DNA of 64,000 nt from Luteolibacter arcticus (lineage in GTDB: Bacteria > Verrucomicrobiota > Verrucomicrobiia > Verrucomicrobiales > Akkermansiaceae), in assembly GCF_025950235.1 (NCBI RefSeq), contig NZ_JAPDDT010000005.1, positions 310,001 to 374,000 on the forward strand. The letters are read 5' to 3'. Below, in pieces: positions 17,826-30,546 of this stretch. Numbering within the stretch: the stretch's first letter is position 1; each line of letters starts with the position of its first letter. The notes beneath the pieces were generated by a model. That model saw only the letters and a list, made by a program, of their open reading frames with translations, ran no database searches and was not told the origin of the DNA. The translations under genes and the position numbers were made by a program.

Positions 17826-17865
17826 CAGATGAAAGAGGCCGCTTCCGATATCGGAAGCGGCCTCT
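17826..17865 (-). terminator. Strong rho-independent terminator of acnA
   Basis: The segment 17834-17865 is a perfect 32-base palindrome (each arm AGAGGCCGCTTCCGAT). On the minus strand it is followed by TTTCATCT. It lies about 40 bases past the acnA stop codon. Confidence 0.9.
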
Positions 17866-17907
17866 GAAAACCAGGCGACAAGAGTGTCGTCGCTCCTCAA
17901 AGGAGCC

Positions 17908-20769
<2,862 letters not shown>

Positions 20770-20832
20770 GGGAAGCTTCTATACAACAGTGGCATGAAAC
20801 TTCCAGAGGCATCCCGCAGTACCTGTCGAGAA

Positions 20833-20858
20833 CTCCCGGGCTTTTCCGAGCCCGGGAG
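20833..20858 (-). terminator. Terminator-like hairpin after acnB
   Basis: CTCCCGGGCT and AGCCCGGGAG form a perfect 10-bp stem with a 6-base loop, 42 bases past the acnB stop. The minus strand continues TTCTCG, so the T tract is short. A second GC-rich inverted repeat (GCGGG/CCCGC) lies just before it, at about 20876-20892. Confidence 0.65.
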
Positions 20859-20899
20859 CCGATGTCGTGGGGCGGGCTCAAGACCCGCGGTCCGCTGCG

Positions 20900-23674
20900 T
20901 TAGGAAGCAGCCACCAGCTCACTCACCGGTGGGGCGAAGGTGGTGAGGTCGATGCCTTCGACGGCGGTCTTGTATTCGTTCAAGCTCGGAGTCCGGCCGA
21001 GGATGGCGGAGAGGACGACGACGGGGGTGGACGACAGCAGGGACTCGCCCTTTTTCCGCTCGGTGTCTTCCACGACGCGGCCTTGGAAAAGGCGGGTCGA
21101 GGTGGCCATGACCGTGTCGCCTTTTTCGGCCTTTTCCTGGTTGCCCATGCAGAGGTTGCAGCCCGGGCGCTCGAGATACATCATGTTCTGATACTCGGTG
21201 CGGGCGGCGGTTTTGGGCACGTTGTCGTCGAACTCAAAGCCGGAGTACTTCTGAAGGATGTCCCAGTCGCCTTCGGCCTTGAGCTCGTCGATGATGTTAT
21301 AAGTTGGCGCGGCGACCACAAGCGGCGCGTTGAACTCCACCTTGCCTTGGCTCTGCTCGAGGTTCCTGAGGATCTTGGCGACGATTTTAAAGTCGCCCTT
21401 GTGAACCATGCAGGAGCCGACGAAACCAAGGTCAACTGCCTTACTACCTTCGTAGTAGGAGAGGCCGCGGATGACGTCGTGGGTGTAGCGCTTGGAGACG
21501 TCCTCGTTGTTGACGTCGGGGTCGGCGATCATCGGCTCGTCGATGATGTCGAGGTCCACGACCATCTCGGCATGATACTTGGCAGTGGCATCGGGAGCGA
21601 GGGGCGGCTTTTCCCCGGAGCGGATTTCAGCGATGCGTTTGTCGGCTTTGTCGATCAGGCCCTGGAGGACTTGGCTTTCGTTGTCCATGCCCTTGTCGAT
21701 CATGATCTGGATGCGGTTCTTCGCAGTTTCCAAGGATTCGATGAGGGTTTCGGGCTGTGAAATGCAGATGGACGCCTTGGCCTTCATCTCGGCGGTCCAG
21801 TCGGTGAAGGTGAACGCCTGGTCGGCGGGAAGGGTGCCGATGTGGACCTCGATGACGCGGCCTTGAAAAACGTTCTCGCCGAATTTCTTCAGCATCTGCG
21901 CCTGGGTGGCGTGGACCACGTCGCGGAAATCCATGTAGGCCTTGAGCGTGCCCTTGAAGGTCACCTTGACGGACTGGGGAATCGGCATGGTCGCTTCGCC
22001 GGTGGCGAGAGCGAGGGCGACCGTGCCGGAGTCCGCGCCAAAGGCGACGCCCTTGGACATGCGGGTGTGGGAGTCGCCGCCGATGATGATGTCCCAGTCG
22101 TCCACGGTGAGGTCATTGAGGACCTTGTGGATGACGTCGGTCATCGCGTGATAGCCGTCTTTTGGGTCGCGGGCGGTGATGAGCCCGAAGCCCTGCATGA
22201 AGGACATCAGCCTCGGGATATTGGCCTGGGCCTTCTTGTCCCACACGGACGCGGTGTGGCAGCCGGATTGGTAGGCGGCATCGACCGTGGGCGAGATGAC
22301 GGTGGCGGCCATGGCCTCCAGCTCCTGCGAGGTCATCAGGCCGGTGGTGTCCTGCGAGCCGACGATGTTGACCTTCACACGGACGTCGGAACCGGCGTGC
22401 AAGGTCAGGCCGGGAGTGGTGCCGACGGCATTGCGGTTGAAGATCTTTTCTACGGCGGTGAGGCCCTGTCCCTGATGGGAAACTTCCTTTGCGGGAGCGA
22501 AGACCGCGGGTGCTTCAATTCCCAGCGTTTCGGCCGCGAAGGTCTGGAGTTTCTTGCCGAAGACGATGGCGTAGGAGCCGCCCGCCTTGATGAACTCGAG
22601 TTTCTGCGGGGTGAACGCGGAGGCAATGTCGGCCAACACCTTGCCGTTGCCGTAGAGCTTCTTCTCCTTGGTGTTGATCGTGAGGACGGTTCCGGTTTCG
22701 ACCGAGTAAGCCTGCTCCAGAACGGGATCTCCGTTGTCGTTGGTCACGACCTTGCCTTCGGCGTCGGTTTTCTTGACCCAGTTCTTGAGATCGATGCCGA
22801 TGCCGCCGGTGACGCTGACGGTGGTGAGGAAGATCGGCGAAATGCCGTTGGTGCCCGCGACGATCGGGAAGATATTCACGAAAGGCACGTAGGGGCTGGC
22901 CTGCCTGCCGGTCCAGAGCGCGACGTTGTTGACGCCAGACATGCGGGAGGAACCCACGCCCATGGTGCCCTTTTCCGCGATGAGCATGACGCTCTTGTCG
23001 GGGTGAAGCTTCTGCAGGGCCTTGATGGCTTCCTGAGCCTCGACGGTGATCAGGCACTTGCCGTGCAGCTCGCGGTCGGAGCGGGAGTGCGCCTGATTGC
23101 CAGGGGAAAGAAGGTCGGTCGAGATGTCTCCCTCGGCCGCGATGTAGGTGACGACTTGGACTTCCTCCAGGACGTCCGGGAGCTTGGTGAAGAACTCGGC
23201 GGCGGCGTAGCTTTCGAGGATGTCTTTCGCGACCGGGTTGCCGGCCTCGTAGGCGGCTTTGAGGCGCGCGGTATCGGCGTCGTAGAGATAGACTTGGGTC
23301 TTGAGAACCTCGGCGGCTTGCGGGGCGATATCCGCATCTTCGCCGAGCGCGAGATTGAGAAGGGTATGGATGGATGCCCCGCCCTTCATGTGGGAGAGCA
23401 GCTCGAAGGCGAAGGCGGGGGAGATTTCCGCCACAACCGATTTACCGAGAATGACTTCCTCCAGGAATCGGGCCTTCTCACCCGCCGCGCTGGTCGTGCC
23501 GGGGAGGGTGTTATAAATCAGGAAATCGAGGGACTGCTTCCGATGCTCGTGGGAGGGGTCTTTGATCTGCGCGATGATTTCGGCCAGAAGTTCGGCCCCA
23601 TCGATGGGTTTGGGATGCAAACCTGCGGCTTTGCGTTCCTCAATTTCCGCCAAGTAGTCCTGATAAAGATGCAT
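20900..23674 (-). CDS. acnB: Aconitate hydratase B / 2-methylisocitrate dehydratase
   Basis: The product has 924 residues from the ATG at 23674. The N-terminal helical HEAT-like region characteristic of AcnB (about 1-160) is present, followed by the swivel domain with GVGSSRMSGVNNVALWTG. The catalytic domains contain IIGGDSHTRMSKGVAFGADS, and the cluster cysteines are Cys755 (GSCMVHKGDF) and Cys839/Cys842 (GCNLCMGNQEK). In E. coli AcnB is the main TCA aconitase and can also act in the methylcitrate cycle. The segment between the first cysteine and the pair is longer than in E. coli AcnB. It is tandem with acnA, so the two distantly related aconitases are neighbours here. Confidence 0.96.
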   Translation of the reverse strand: MHLYQDYLAEIEERKAAGLHPKPIDGAELLAEIIAQIKDPSHEHRKQSLDFLIYNTLPGTTSAAGEKARFLEEVILGKSVVAEISPAFAFELLSHMKGGASIHTLLNLALGEDADIAPQAAEVLKTQVYLYDADTARLKAAYEAGNPVAKDILESYAAAEFFTKLPDVLEEVQVVTYIAAEGDISTDLLSPGNQAHSRSDRELHGKCLITVEAQEAIKALQKLHPDKSVMLIAEKGTMGVGSSRMSGVNNVALWTGRQASPYVPFVNIFPIVAGTNGISPIFLTTVSVTGGIGIDLKNWVKKTDAEGKVVTNDNGDPVLEQAYSVETGTVLTINTKEKKLYGNGKVLADIASAFTPQKLEFIKAGGSYAIVFGKKLQTFAAETLGIEAPAVFAPAKEVSHQGQGLTAVEKIFNRNAVGTTPGLTLHAGSDVRVKVNIVGSQDTTGLMTSQELEAMAATVISPTVDAAYQSGCHTASVWDKKAQANIPRLMSFMQGFGLITARDPKDGYHAMTDVIHKVLNDLTVDDWDIIIGGDSHTRMSKGVAFGADSGTVALALATGEATMPIPQSVKVTFKGTLKAYMDFRDVVHATQAQMLKKFGENVFQGRVIEVHIGTLPADQAFTFTDWTAEMKAKASICISQPETLIESLETAKNRIQIMIDKGMDNESQVLQGLIDKADKRIAEIRSGEKPPLAPDATAKYHAEMVVDLDIIDEPMIADPDVNNEDVSKRYTHDVIRGLSYYEGSKAVDLGFVGSCMVHKGDFKIVAKILRNLEQSQGKVEFNAPLVVAAPTYNIIDELKAEGDWDILQKYSGFEFDDNVPKTAARTEYQNMMYLERPGCNLCMGNQEKAEKGDTVMATSTRLFQGRVVEDTERKKGESLLSSTPVVVLSAILGRTPSLNEYKTAVEGIDLTTFAPPVSELVAAS

Positions 23675-23943
23675 TTTCTTAAATCGATCGATGGGAATTC
23701 ACGGGGAGATGAAGCGGCGCCAGTGCCAAATCGCTGATAGCTAGGAACAAAGGCTCACGGCGAAGGCATTCCTCCCCTTCGCCGCGCGGAGGTTAGGAGC
23801 CAGTGTGAAAAAGTCAAAAGGCTCTTCAAACAGAGGATCGCATGCCCCTAACCGCCTTGGAGAGAAACCCGGTAAATGACCTCTCTCCACCCGCCGCTAA
23901 CGGGCTTGCGGCGACAGGATATTTCGCGAGAGTGCCAGCCGCC

Positions 23944-24306
23944 ATGAGCCTTCCTCAGAACCTCGTTACCATTCACCCCTATTTCAAACTCCACCCCGGC
24001 AAACAGGAGGAATCGGAGGCGATCATGGCCGACTTCATCGCGAAGACCCGCACCGAGTCGGCGCGTCTCTTTTACGAATTCACCGTCAATGGCGACGAGG
24101 TCTTCTGCCGCGAAGGCTATGTCGGCGGGGAGGGCGTGCTGGCCCACTTGGAAAACGTCGGCGAAGTCCTCGGCCGGATGCTGACCATTTCCGACCTCCT
24201 CCGCCTCGAATTCCACGGCCCGGCCGAGGAAATCGACAAGCTCCGCGGGCCGCTCGGCCACCTGAATCCGGCGTGGTTCGTCCTCAAGGCCGGGATCGAG
24301 CGGTGA
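23944..24306 (+). CDS. Small ABM-fold (antibiotic biosynthesis monooxygenase-like) protein
   Basis: The product has 120 residues from the ATG at 23944. An upstream in-frame ATG at 23842 would add 34 residues that do not look like part of the domain. The sequence HPYFKLHPGKQEESEAIMADFI, then FYEFTVNGDEVFCREGYVGGEGVLAHL, fits the dimeric alpha/beta ABM fold: a first strand, a helix with many acidic residues, and the pattern Y.F...GD...RE.Y....A...H. Proteins of this fold include quinol monooxygenases and heme-degrading enzymes, but many have no known reaction. It is divergent from acnB. No partner gene is evident. Confidence 0.65.
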   Translation: MSLPQNLVTIHPYFKLHPGKQEESEAIMADFIAKTRTESARLFYEFTVNGDEVFCREGYVGGEGVLAHLENVGEVLGRMLTISDLLRLEFHGPAEEIDKLRGPLGHLNPAWFVLKAGIER

Positions 24307-24669
24307 AAAAATTCAGACCACACACCAGCGGCGAGGCGTTCCAGATCATAAAGGCCACAAGCATTCTGTGATCGCTCTTGTGAGCGGAGCGCTCGCTATG
24401 TTGGCGACGGATTCCCGAGGCGAAGTCCCACGGCTTCCGGCCACACCCATTGCAGCGGTACCTGAGCGAACAATTTTTCTAAAGCCCCTAGCCGGGCCCG
24501 CTTCTTGATTGCCGACCCCTGCTAACATTTTGGCAGACAGATTGTTCGAATATCCGTAATTTAAAGGCCTCGCCGCGCCCGCGAAGGCGTGATTAGATCG
24601 CTTTTCCAAAAAACTCCATCGTGCTCCGGCCCCCGCCGGAAACACACCCGGACCCCCCACCGGATTGCC
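24307..24669. other. Intergenic region upstream of the ThuA fusion gene
   Basis: This region has 363 bases and no gene I can support. It contains a short inverted repeat near 24372-24392 (CGCTC/GAGCG pairs) and an AT-richer patch at about 24515-24565 that may carry the promoter of the gene starting at 24670. I see no clear -35/-10 pair and no tRNA. Confidence 0.4.
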
Positions 24670-27600
24670 ATGGTTTCCCCCCGAATCCTTTTCAGCGCCC
24701 TCTTGTTGCTCGTTAGCACGGCTTTCGCCGAGCGTCCGAAAGTTTTGCTCATCGAAGGCGCGAGCAATCACGACTGGCAGAACCGCAAGGACATCCTGAC
24801 CGCGATCCTGTCGCGCGACGGATCCTTCGACGTCGATGTCAGCATCACGCCCGGCGCAGCGAGCGATCCCGGCTGGGCGACGTGGTCCCCGTCGTTTGCG
24901 AATTACGACGTAGTGATCTCCGGCTACAGCAACAGCGCCGGTGGCGAACCGCGCTGGCCAGCGGCGGTCGAAACGGCCTTCGCCAACTACGTCAACACCG
25001 GCGGTGGCTTCGTAGCCTTCCACGAGGCCTGCCAGGCATTCCCCGATTGGCCGGCCTACAATGAGATGCTCGGCCTGCGCTGGAACAACGCGGACGTCGG
25101 CAAGACCATCCTGATCAGCGCGAGCGAGCAGCTCCAGATTCACAACCCCAACCTGCCCGGTCCCTACGCCTTCACCAATCACGGCGCGAACGTGAACGTG
25201 CAGGTGAAGCGCCTCGGCAACCACCCGATCCACGCCGGCCTGCCGACTTCATGGATGGCCGCGAACATGGAAATCTGGCGCTACACTCGTGGCCCGGCCA
25301 ATAACCTGACCGTTCTCTCCTATGCCAAGGACCCGGAGTCGCTCTTCCAGTTCCCCGTCGAGTGGACGACGAACTACGGCACCGGCCGCGTCTATGCTTC
25401 GAGCTATGGCCACATCTTCCCCGGCGACGTGGAACCCGCCGGCATGCGTTGCGCCGCCTTCCAGGATACGCTGTGCCGTGCGGTGAAATGGTGCGCCGGC
25501 ATCAATCCACCGGCCACCACCCCGTCGGACTTTCCGAGTCCCACCGCAATCTCGCTGCGCGCCCACGCCACCGGTGTCAGCGGCTTCGGCGGACCGAAGG
25601 CGGTCACGCCCTTCGTGAATGGCGTGCTGCCGACACTCTCCGTGGTGCCCACCGGCGTGCAGGTGACCAAGGCATTCCCCACGCTGAATTGGGAGTCGCC
25701 CATCGAGGCAAAGCCGTGGCCCGGCCAACCCGGCCAGCTCATGGTGGTGGAAATGGACGGCCGCGTTTTCAAGCTGACCGATAGCGACGCGACCACCACC
25801 GCCACCCCGGTGCTGAACATCACCGACCGGGTCTGGTACATCAACTGGGACGTCGGCGCGCCGACCCACAAGCACGGCGGTGTCTTCTCCACCGCCTTCC
25901 ACCCGCAGTTCGGCCAAGGCGTGAACAAGGACTTCCTCTACGTCTACTACGTCCACCACCCGGCCAATGACTCGCCGGACGCGCTGGTGGACGGCAACAA
26001 TCCATTCTACAACCGCCTCGCCCGCTTCACTTGGAATGGCACGGCTTTCACGCCCGCCAGCGAGCAGATCCTGCTGAATCTCCATGACATCGCGAAGGGC
26101 CACGAAGGCGGAGGCATGTGCTTCGGGCCGGATGGTTTTCTCTACCTCGCCTTCGGCGACGGCGGCGATGAGAGCAACAGCGCCATCGAGGACACCCAGA
26201 AGCTCAATGAGCGCGCTCGCTCCGGCGTCTTCCGCATGGATGTGGACATGCAAGGCGGGGCCATCAGCCGGCCGATCCGCCGCCAGCCCGCGGGCCTCGG
26301 CTCCTACAGCCAGAACTACTACGTTCCTAAAAGCAACCCGTGGGCCGAGCCGCACGAGGGCGCGACCGCCGCGGTGCTCGAGGAATTCTACGCCATCGGC
26401 CTCCGCGAACCGCACCGCATGAGCCACGACCCCGCGTCCGGCTTCTGGATCGGCGACGTCGGCGCGAACACCTGGGAAGAGGTCGACCTGATGGACGCCC
26501 CCGGCCTGAACTTCCAGTGGATCTACAAGGAAGGCACGGGCAACGGCTACACCACCATGCCGAATCCACTGATCGGCATCGATCGCGCACCCATCCACGA
26601 CTACAACCACGGCATCGGCAACTGCATCATCGGTGGCCATGTCTATCGCGGCGCGGCGATGCCATTCCTCCAGGGCAAGTATCTCTTCGCCGACAATGGC
26701 ACGCAGAACGTCTACGCACTGGAGTTCGACCCGGTGACGAAGGCCAAGACCGGCGTCCAACCGATCGCCACCGGTCGCGCTGGTGGTATCTGGGAAGGCG
26801 TCAGCTCCTTTGGCATCGATTCGAATGGCGAGCCGCTCTTGCTCCAGCTCGGTGCCGGTGTGAATGGCGCCGCACAGATATCCCGCATCAAGCCCGCTGG
26901 ACCGCCCGGTGGTGGCACCTGGCAGTATCCGCCGCTGCTTTCGCAGACCGGCGTCTTCACCAATCTGTCCGCTCTGACACCCGCGGCGTTCATGATCCCC
27001 TTCGACGTGAACATGCCGCTGTGGAGCGCCGGCATGCACAAGAAGCGCTGGGTCATCTTGCCGAACGATGGCGTGGCCAATACCGCGGCCGAGCGCATCA
27101 CCTACAGTGCGACCGGCAATTGGCAGTTCCCCGTCGGCACCGTTTTCGTGAAGCATTTCGCGCGGCCCGATACGGATGCGCCGCTTGAGACGCGCCTGCT
27201 CGTCCACGGCACCGATGGCTGGGGCGGCGTCACCTACAAGTGGCGCGCGAACAGCACCGAGGCGGACTTGTTAGAAGCAGGCATGGAGGAAACGCTGACC
27301 GTGGATGGCCAGACCTTCGAATACCTCTACCCGTCGCGCGCCCAGTGCAACATGTGCCACACCGCCGCCGCCGGCCCGGTGCTCGGCTTCCGCACCCGCC
27401 AGCTCAATCGCAGCCTGGCCTACCCTGGCGGCGGCACGGCGAACCAGATTGAATCCCTCAGTGTCGCCGGCTTCATCAATCCCGCACTCACGGTCGCGGA
27501 TCTCACCAACGTCCTCACCTCGTCGTCCCACGACAGCCCCACCGTGACGGATGAGGCGTGGGTGCGCTCGTATCTCGATAGCAATTGCTCCCACTGCCAC

Positions 27601-29367
27601 CAGCCCGGCGGTAGCTCGCGTGCATTCTGGGATGCCCGCCTCACCACCCCGTTGCCGAATCAGGGCATCCTCTGCGGACCCGTCATCGATGGCCTCGGCG
27701 CGCCAGCCCCGGCCGTCGTGAAAGCCGGCAGCATCGAGAACTCGATCATGCTGCTGCGCATGAACACCATCGAGCCACACATCTCCATGCCTCCGCTGGC
27801 CAAGGGCATCGTCGATGATGAAGCCGTCGCCCGCGTGGCCGACTGGATCCTCGGCATGGACGCCGATTCCTGCACCAAGAGCGGAAGCTTCTACGCTGGC
27901 GGCGAAATCGGCATCCCCGGCCCCACCCCGCCGAATGCGCACGGCCCGGACCTGTGGCACTCGAACCTCGTCATCAACGAGAACGCGACCTACACGAATA
28001 ACACCAGCTCCACGATCTCCGTCGCGCTCGATCGCTTCCACTTCAATGCCGGCCGCATTGGCGATCCGGTCACGCCCTTCGTGGTGAAAGTGATCGGCAA
28101 CAACAACTTCACCGTGGTCGCAATCGGCACCACCCGCACGAACTACGTGCTGGGTAGTAATAACGTGGCCTTCTCCGACGGCCAGACGGTGGTGCCACTG
28201 GCTGCCGGCGAAAAGCTCGCGATCGGCTTCATCGATGCCCAGGCGGACGGCTCCGGCGGCACGCTCGCCGGTATCGTCGACTGGGAAGAGGGCGGCGCGG
28301 AAATCTGGTACAGCGGCGGCGAGACGGACGCGGATGCCGGCTCCGTGACCCTCGGCCAAGCTCCCGACCCTGGCACAGAGCTCTACACCACGCTGAACCG
28401 GAACTACCAGTTCTCCATCAGCTACCTGCTCTCCGCGTATGAAATCGGCCACGGCGCGCAGGCGGCCAACGGCTTCGCGGTCGACGGCGCGAACTCGAAT
28501 TTCGTGATCAACGAGACCGATACCTTCATCAACAACTCCGGCGCACCGATGACGGTGAGCGTGGATCGCTTCCGCTTCCACGCCTCTCGGGTCGGCGATC
28601 CGGTCACGCCCTTCCTGGTGCGGGTCAATGCGAACGACAACTTCACTGTGGTCGCCATCGGCACCACCCGTACCGGCTACAGTCTCGGCGTGAATGACGT
28701 GGCCTTCTCCAGTGCACCGGCGAATGTCACCATCGGCGCGGGCGAGAAGATCGCAGCCGGCTTCGTGGATGCCAATGCCGATGGCACCGGCGGCACCGGC
28801 CCGGGAGTCATCTCCTACGAGTACTTCGGCACCGATCAGATCTTCTACAGCTACGACGTGACCAATGTCGCTAGCAGCATCTCGCTCGGCCAGGCCCCCG
28901 TGTTGAAGGGCTATCCGGTCACGAACCTCACGCGGAATTACTACTACTCCGTCTCGCTCGGCTTCGGCGGCAAGGCGGACGAAGATGGCGACGGCCTTCC
29001 CGACAAGTGGGAGCTCGCCTATTCGTCCACCCTCACCAGCCTTTCCGGCACCGCGGATACCGACAAGGACGGCATGACCGACGCCGAAGAGCATGAGGCC
29101 GGCACGAACCCGACCAACGCGGCGAGCGTGTTGATGGCGCTCACTGTGAAGCCCGGTGCCGGCGGCACAACCGCCATCGCCACCGTCAGGACTGTCCCCG
29201 GCCGCTTCTATCAACTGAAGGTCTCGACCAATCTCCAGACGTGGACCACCGCCGGCACTTGGAAAGCCGCGAGCTGGCCGGCGACCACCACCGGCTTTGT
29301 GATCCCACAGAGCCTGTTGCCGCCAGAGTCCGCCGAGCGGCTATTCTTGAAAGTGTCGCCCGACTAG
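24670..29367 (+). CDS. Secreted ThuA / sugar dehydrogenase / di-heme cytochrome c fusion protein
   Basis: The product has 1565 residues from the ATG at 24670, chosen for the signal peptide (RILFSALLLLVSTAFA). In order: a ThuA-like domain (about 21-300, with GGGFVAFHEACQAFPDW and HPIHAGLP); a glucose/sorbosone-dehydrogenase-like propeller (about 330-750, with GMCFGPDGFLYLAFGDGGDE and GLREPHRMSHDP), the fold that binds PQQ; two c-type heme sites, CNMCH at Cys893 and CSHCH at Cys973; two tandem ~165-residue beta modules (about 1099-1270 and 1277-1436) that are clearly related; and a calcium-loop segment (DEDGDGLPDKWE) with a terminal beta module. It is probably a periplasmic or surface sugar oxidase that passes electrons to its own hemes. 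The substrate is unknown. Confidence 0.9.
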   Translation: MVSPRILFSALLLLVSTAFAERPKVLLIEGASNHDWQNRKDILTAILSRDGSFDVDVSITPGAASDPGWATWSPSFANYDVVISGYSNSAGGEPRWPAAVETAFANYVNTGGGFVAFHEACQAFPDWPAYNEMLGLRWNNADVGKTILISASEQLQIHNPNLPGPYAFTNHGANVNVQVKRLGNHPIHAGLPTSWMAANMEIWRYTRGPANNLTVLSYAKDPESLFQFPVEWTTNYGTGRVYASSYGHIFPGDVEPAGMRCAAFQDTLCRAVKWCAGINPPATTPSDFPSPTAISLRAHATGVSGFGGPKAVTPFVNGVLPTLSVVPTGVQVTKAFPTLNWESPIEAKPWPGQPGQLMVVEMDGRVFKLTDSDATTTATPVLNITDRVWYINWDVGAPTHKHGGVFSTAFHPQFGQGVNKDFLYVYYVHHPANDSPDALVDGNNPFYNRLARFTWNGTAFTPASEQILLNLHDIAKGHEGGGMCFGPDGFLYLAFGDGGDESNSAIEDTQKLNERARSGVFRMDVDMQGGAISRPIRRQPAGLGSYSQNYYVPKSNPWAEPHEGATAAVLEEFYAIGLREPHRMSHDPASGFWIGDVGANTWEEVDLMDAPGLNFQWIYKEGTGNGYTTMPNPLIGIDRAPIHDYNHGIGNCIIGGHVYRGAAMPFLQGKYLFADNGTQNVYALEFDPVTKAKTGVQPIATGRAGGIWEGVSSFGIDSNGEPLLLQLGAGVNGAAQISRIKPAGPPGGGTWQYPPLLSQTGVFTNLSALTPAAFMIPFDVNMPLWSAGMHKKRWVILPNDGVANTAAERITYSATGNWQFPVGTVFVKHFARPDTDAPLETRLLVHGTDGWGGVTYKWRANSTEADLLEAGMEETLTVDGQTFEYLYPSRAQCNMCHTAAAGPVLGFRTRQLNRSLAYPGGGTANQIESLSVAGFINPALTVADLTNVLTSSSHDSPTVTDEAWVRSYLDSNCSHCHQPGGSSRAFWDARLTTPLPNQGILCGPVIDGLGAPAPAVVKAGSIENSIMLLRMNTIEPHISMPPLAKGIVDDEAVARVADWILGMDADSCTKSGSFYAGGEIGIPGPTPPNAHGPDLWHSNLVINENATYTNNTSSTISVALDRFHFNAGRIGDPVTPFVVKVIGNNNFTVVAIGTTRTNYVLGSNNVAFSDGQTVVPLAAGEKLAIGFIDAQADGSGGTLAGIVDWEEGGAEIWYSGGETDADAGSVTLGQAPDPGTELYTTLNRNYQFSISYLLSAYEIGHGAQAANGFAVDGANSNFVINETDTFINNSGAPMTVSVDRFRFHASRVGDPVTPFLVRVNANDNFTVVAIGTTRTGYSLGVNDVAFSSAPANVTIGAGEKIAAGFVDANADGTGGTGPGVISYEYFGTDQIFYSYDVTNVASSISLGQAPVLKGYPVTNLTRNYYYSVSLGFGGKADEDGDGLPDKWELAYSSTLTSLSGTADTDKDGMTDAEEHEAGTNPTNAASVLMALTVKPGAGGTTAIATVRTVPGRFYQLKVSTNLQTWTTAGTWKAASWPATTTGFVIPQSLLPPESAERLFLKVSPD

Positions 29368-29382
29368 TCCCCCGCTGGGAAC

Positions 29383-29399
29383 GCGGGCCGCTGGCCCGC
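29383..29399 (+). terminator. Hairpin after the ThuA fusion gene
   Basis: GCGGGCC and GGCCCGC pair perfectly across a 3-base loop, 15 bases past the stop. No T tract follows, so it may be a REP-type hairpin rather than a true terminator. Confidence 0.4.
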
Positions 29400-29482
29400 A
29401 GAATGGTCCCTTGAGCGCTCAGCCGGAAAAGGTCCAAACGGAGAATTCGAGCTGTGCCCGCGCTTCCAGCACCGCACCTTCC

Positions 29483-30481
29483 ATGACCTTTCCCGACATC
29501 TCCCGCGTGACCGCCGCGCTGAAAGCCGACGTCTACCAACTATGCCGCACCGAGGGCCGCATGGTCGGCACGGATGGCCACGCGGTGGCCGAGCGCTTCG
29601 TCGCGCGGCGCTTGGAGGAGATCGGGCTGTTGCCCTACCGCGGCACCAGCTTCGCCTTGCCGTATGAATGGGAAGGCATCGCCTTCACCAACTTCGCCGG
29701 CGTGGTGCCGGGACGGGATCGCTCGCTGGCCCCGCTGCTCATCGGAGCCCACTACGACAGCGCCATCCCCGCTCCGAGCGCGGACGACAACGGAGCCGCG
29801 GTGGCGATCTGCCTGGCGCTCGGCGAGCTCGCGGTGAAGCACGGCGGCTTCGAGCGCGACCTGATCGTCGCGATCTTCGACGCCGAGGAACCGCCGTATT
29901 TCCAGGGCCCGCCCATGGGCAGCATCCGCTTCGCCGAAGACGAGCTCGACGACCGCGGCGTCCACTTCGCGATGATCTACGATCTGGTGGGGCACGATGT
30001 GCCGATGGCGCTCTTCAAGGACCTGCTTTTCGCGACCGGCGCGGAGAGCCACCCGGAACTCCCCGGGCTGTTAAATGGGATCACGCTGCCAAAGAAGCTC
30101 CGGCTGATCGCCACGCTGAACCGCTACGTCGGCGACATGAGCGATCACGGGGTCTTCCGGAAAAGCGGCATCCCCTACCTCTTCTTCTCCTGCGGCCGCT
30201 GGGAGCACTATCACCAGCCGACCGACACTCCGGACCGCCTGAATTACGCCAAGATGGCCCGCATCACGCAGTTGTCCTTCGAGGTTCTGCTGCGTGCCGA
30301 TGAAGGGAAGCTCAAGCCCTCCGCGGGAGCCGCGGACACGGTCGCTTTCGAAGCCGGGACCTTCCGCCGTTCGGCCGGCCGGTTTTTCCCGCTACTTTGC
30401 CGCTGGGCCGGGGTAAAAGACTTGGACCGCCGCGAGGCCATCGACGCCTTGGCCTCGAAGCTCCTCTCGACCGGACTGTAA
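29483..30481 (+). CDS. M28-family zinc aminopeptidase-like protein
   Basis: The product has 332 residues from the ATG at 29483; a TTG 24 codons upstream is possible but adds no domain. The co-catalytic zinc motifs of M28 peptidases are present: His90 in IGAHYDS, Asp101/Asp102 in SADDNGAA, the Glu pair 135/136 in FDAEEPP, an Asp in MIYDLVGHD and a C-terminal His in EHYHQPTDTPD. No signal peptide is evident from this start, so it may be cytoplasmic. The family includes aminopeptidases, carboxypeptidases and glutaminyl cyclases. It heads a run of co-directional genes with gaps of 47-67 bases (to 32466). Confidence 0.85.
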   Translation: MTFPDISRVTAALKADVYQLCRTEGRMVGTDGHAVAERFVARRLEEIGLLPYRGTSFALPYEWEGIAFTNFAGVVPGRDRSLAPLLIGAHYDSAIPAPSADDNGAAVAICLALGELAVKHGGFERDLIVAIFDAEEPPYFQGPPMGSIRFAEDELDDRGVHFAMIYDLVGHDVPMALFKDLLFATGAESHPELPGLLNGITLPKKLRLIATLNRYVGDMSDHGVFRKSGIPYLFFSCGRWEHYHQPTDTPDRLNYAKMARITQLSFEVLLRADEGKLKPSAGAADTVAFEAGTFRRSAGRFFPLLCRWAGVKDLDRREAIDALASKLLSTGL

Positions 30482-30546
30482 TTACATCGTACGTCGGGAA
30501 AGTCGTGACGAGCACGACTGGATCGATACGCTGCCCCGGTCTCCCC

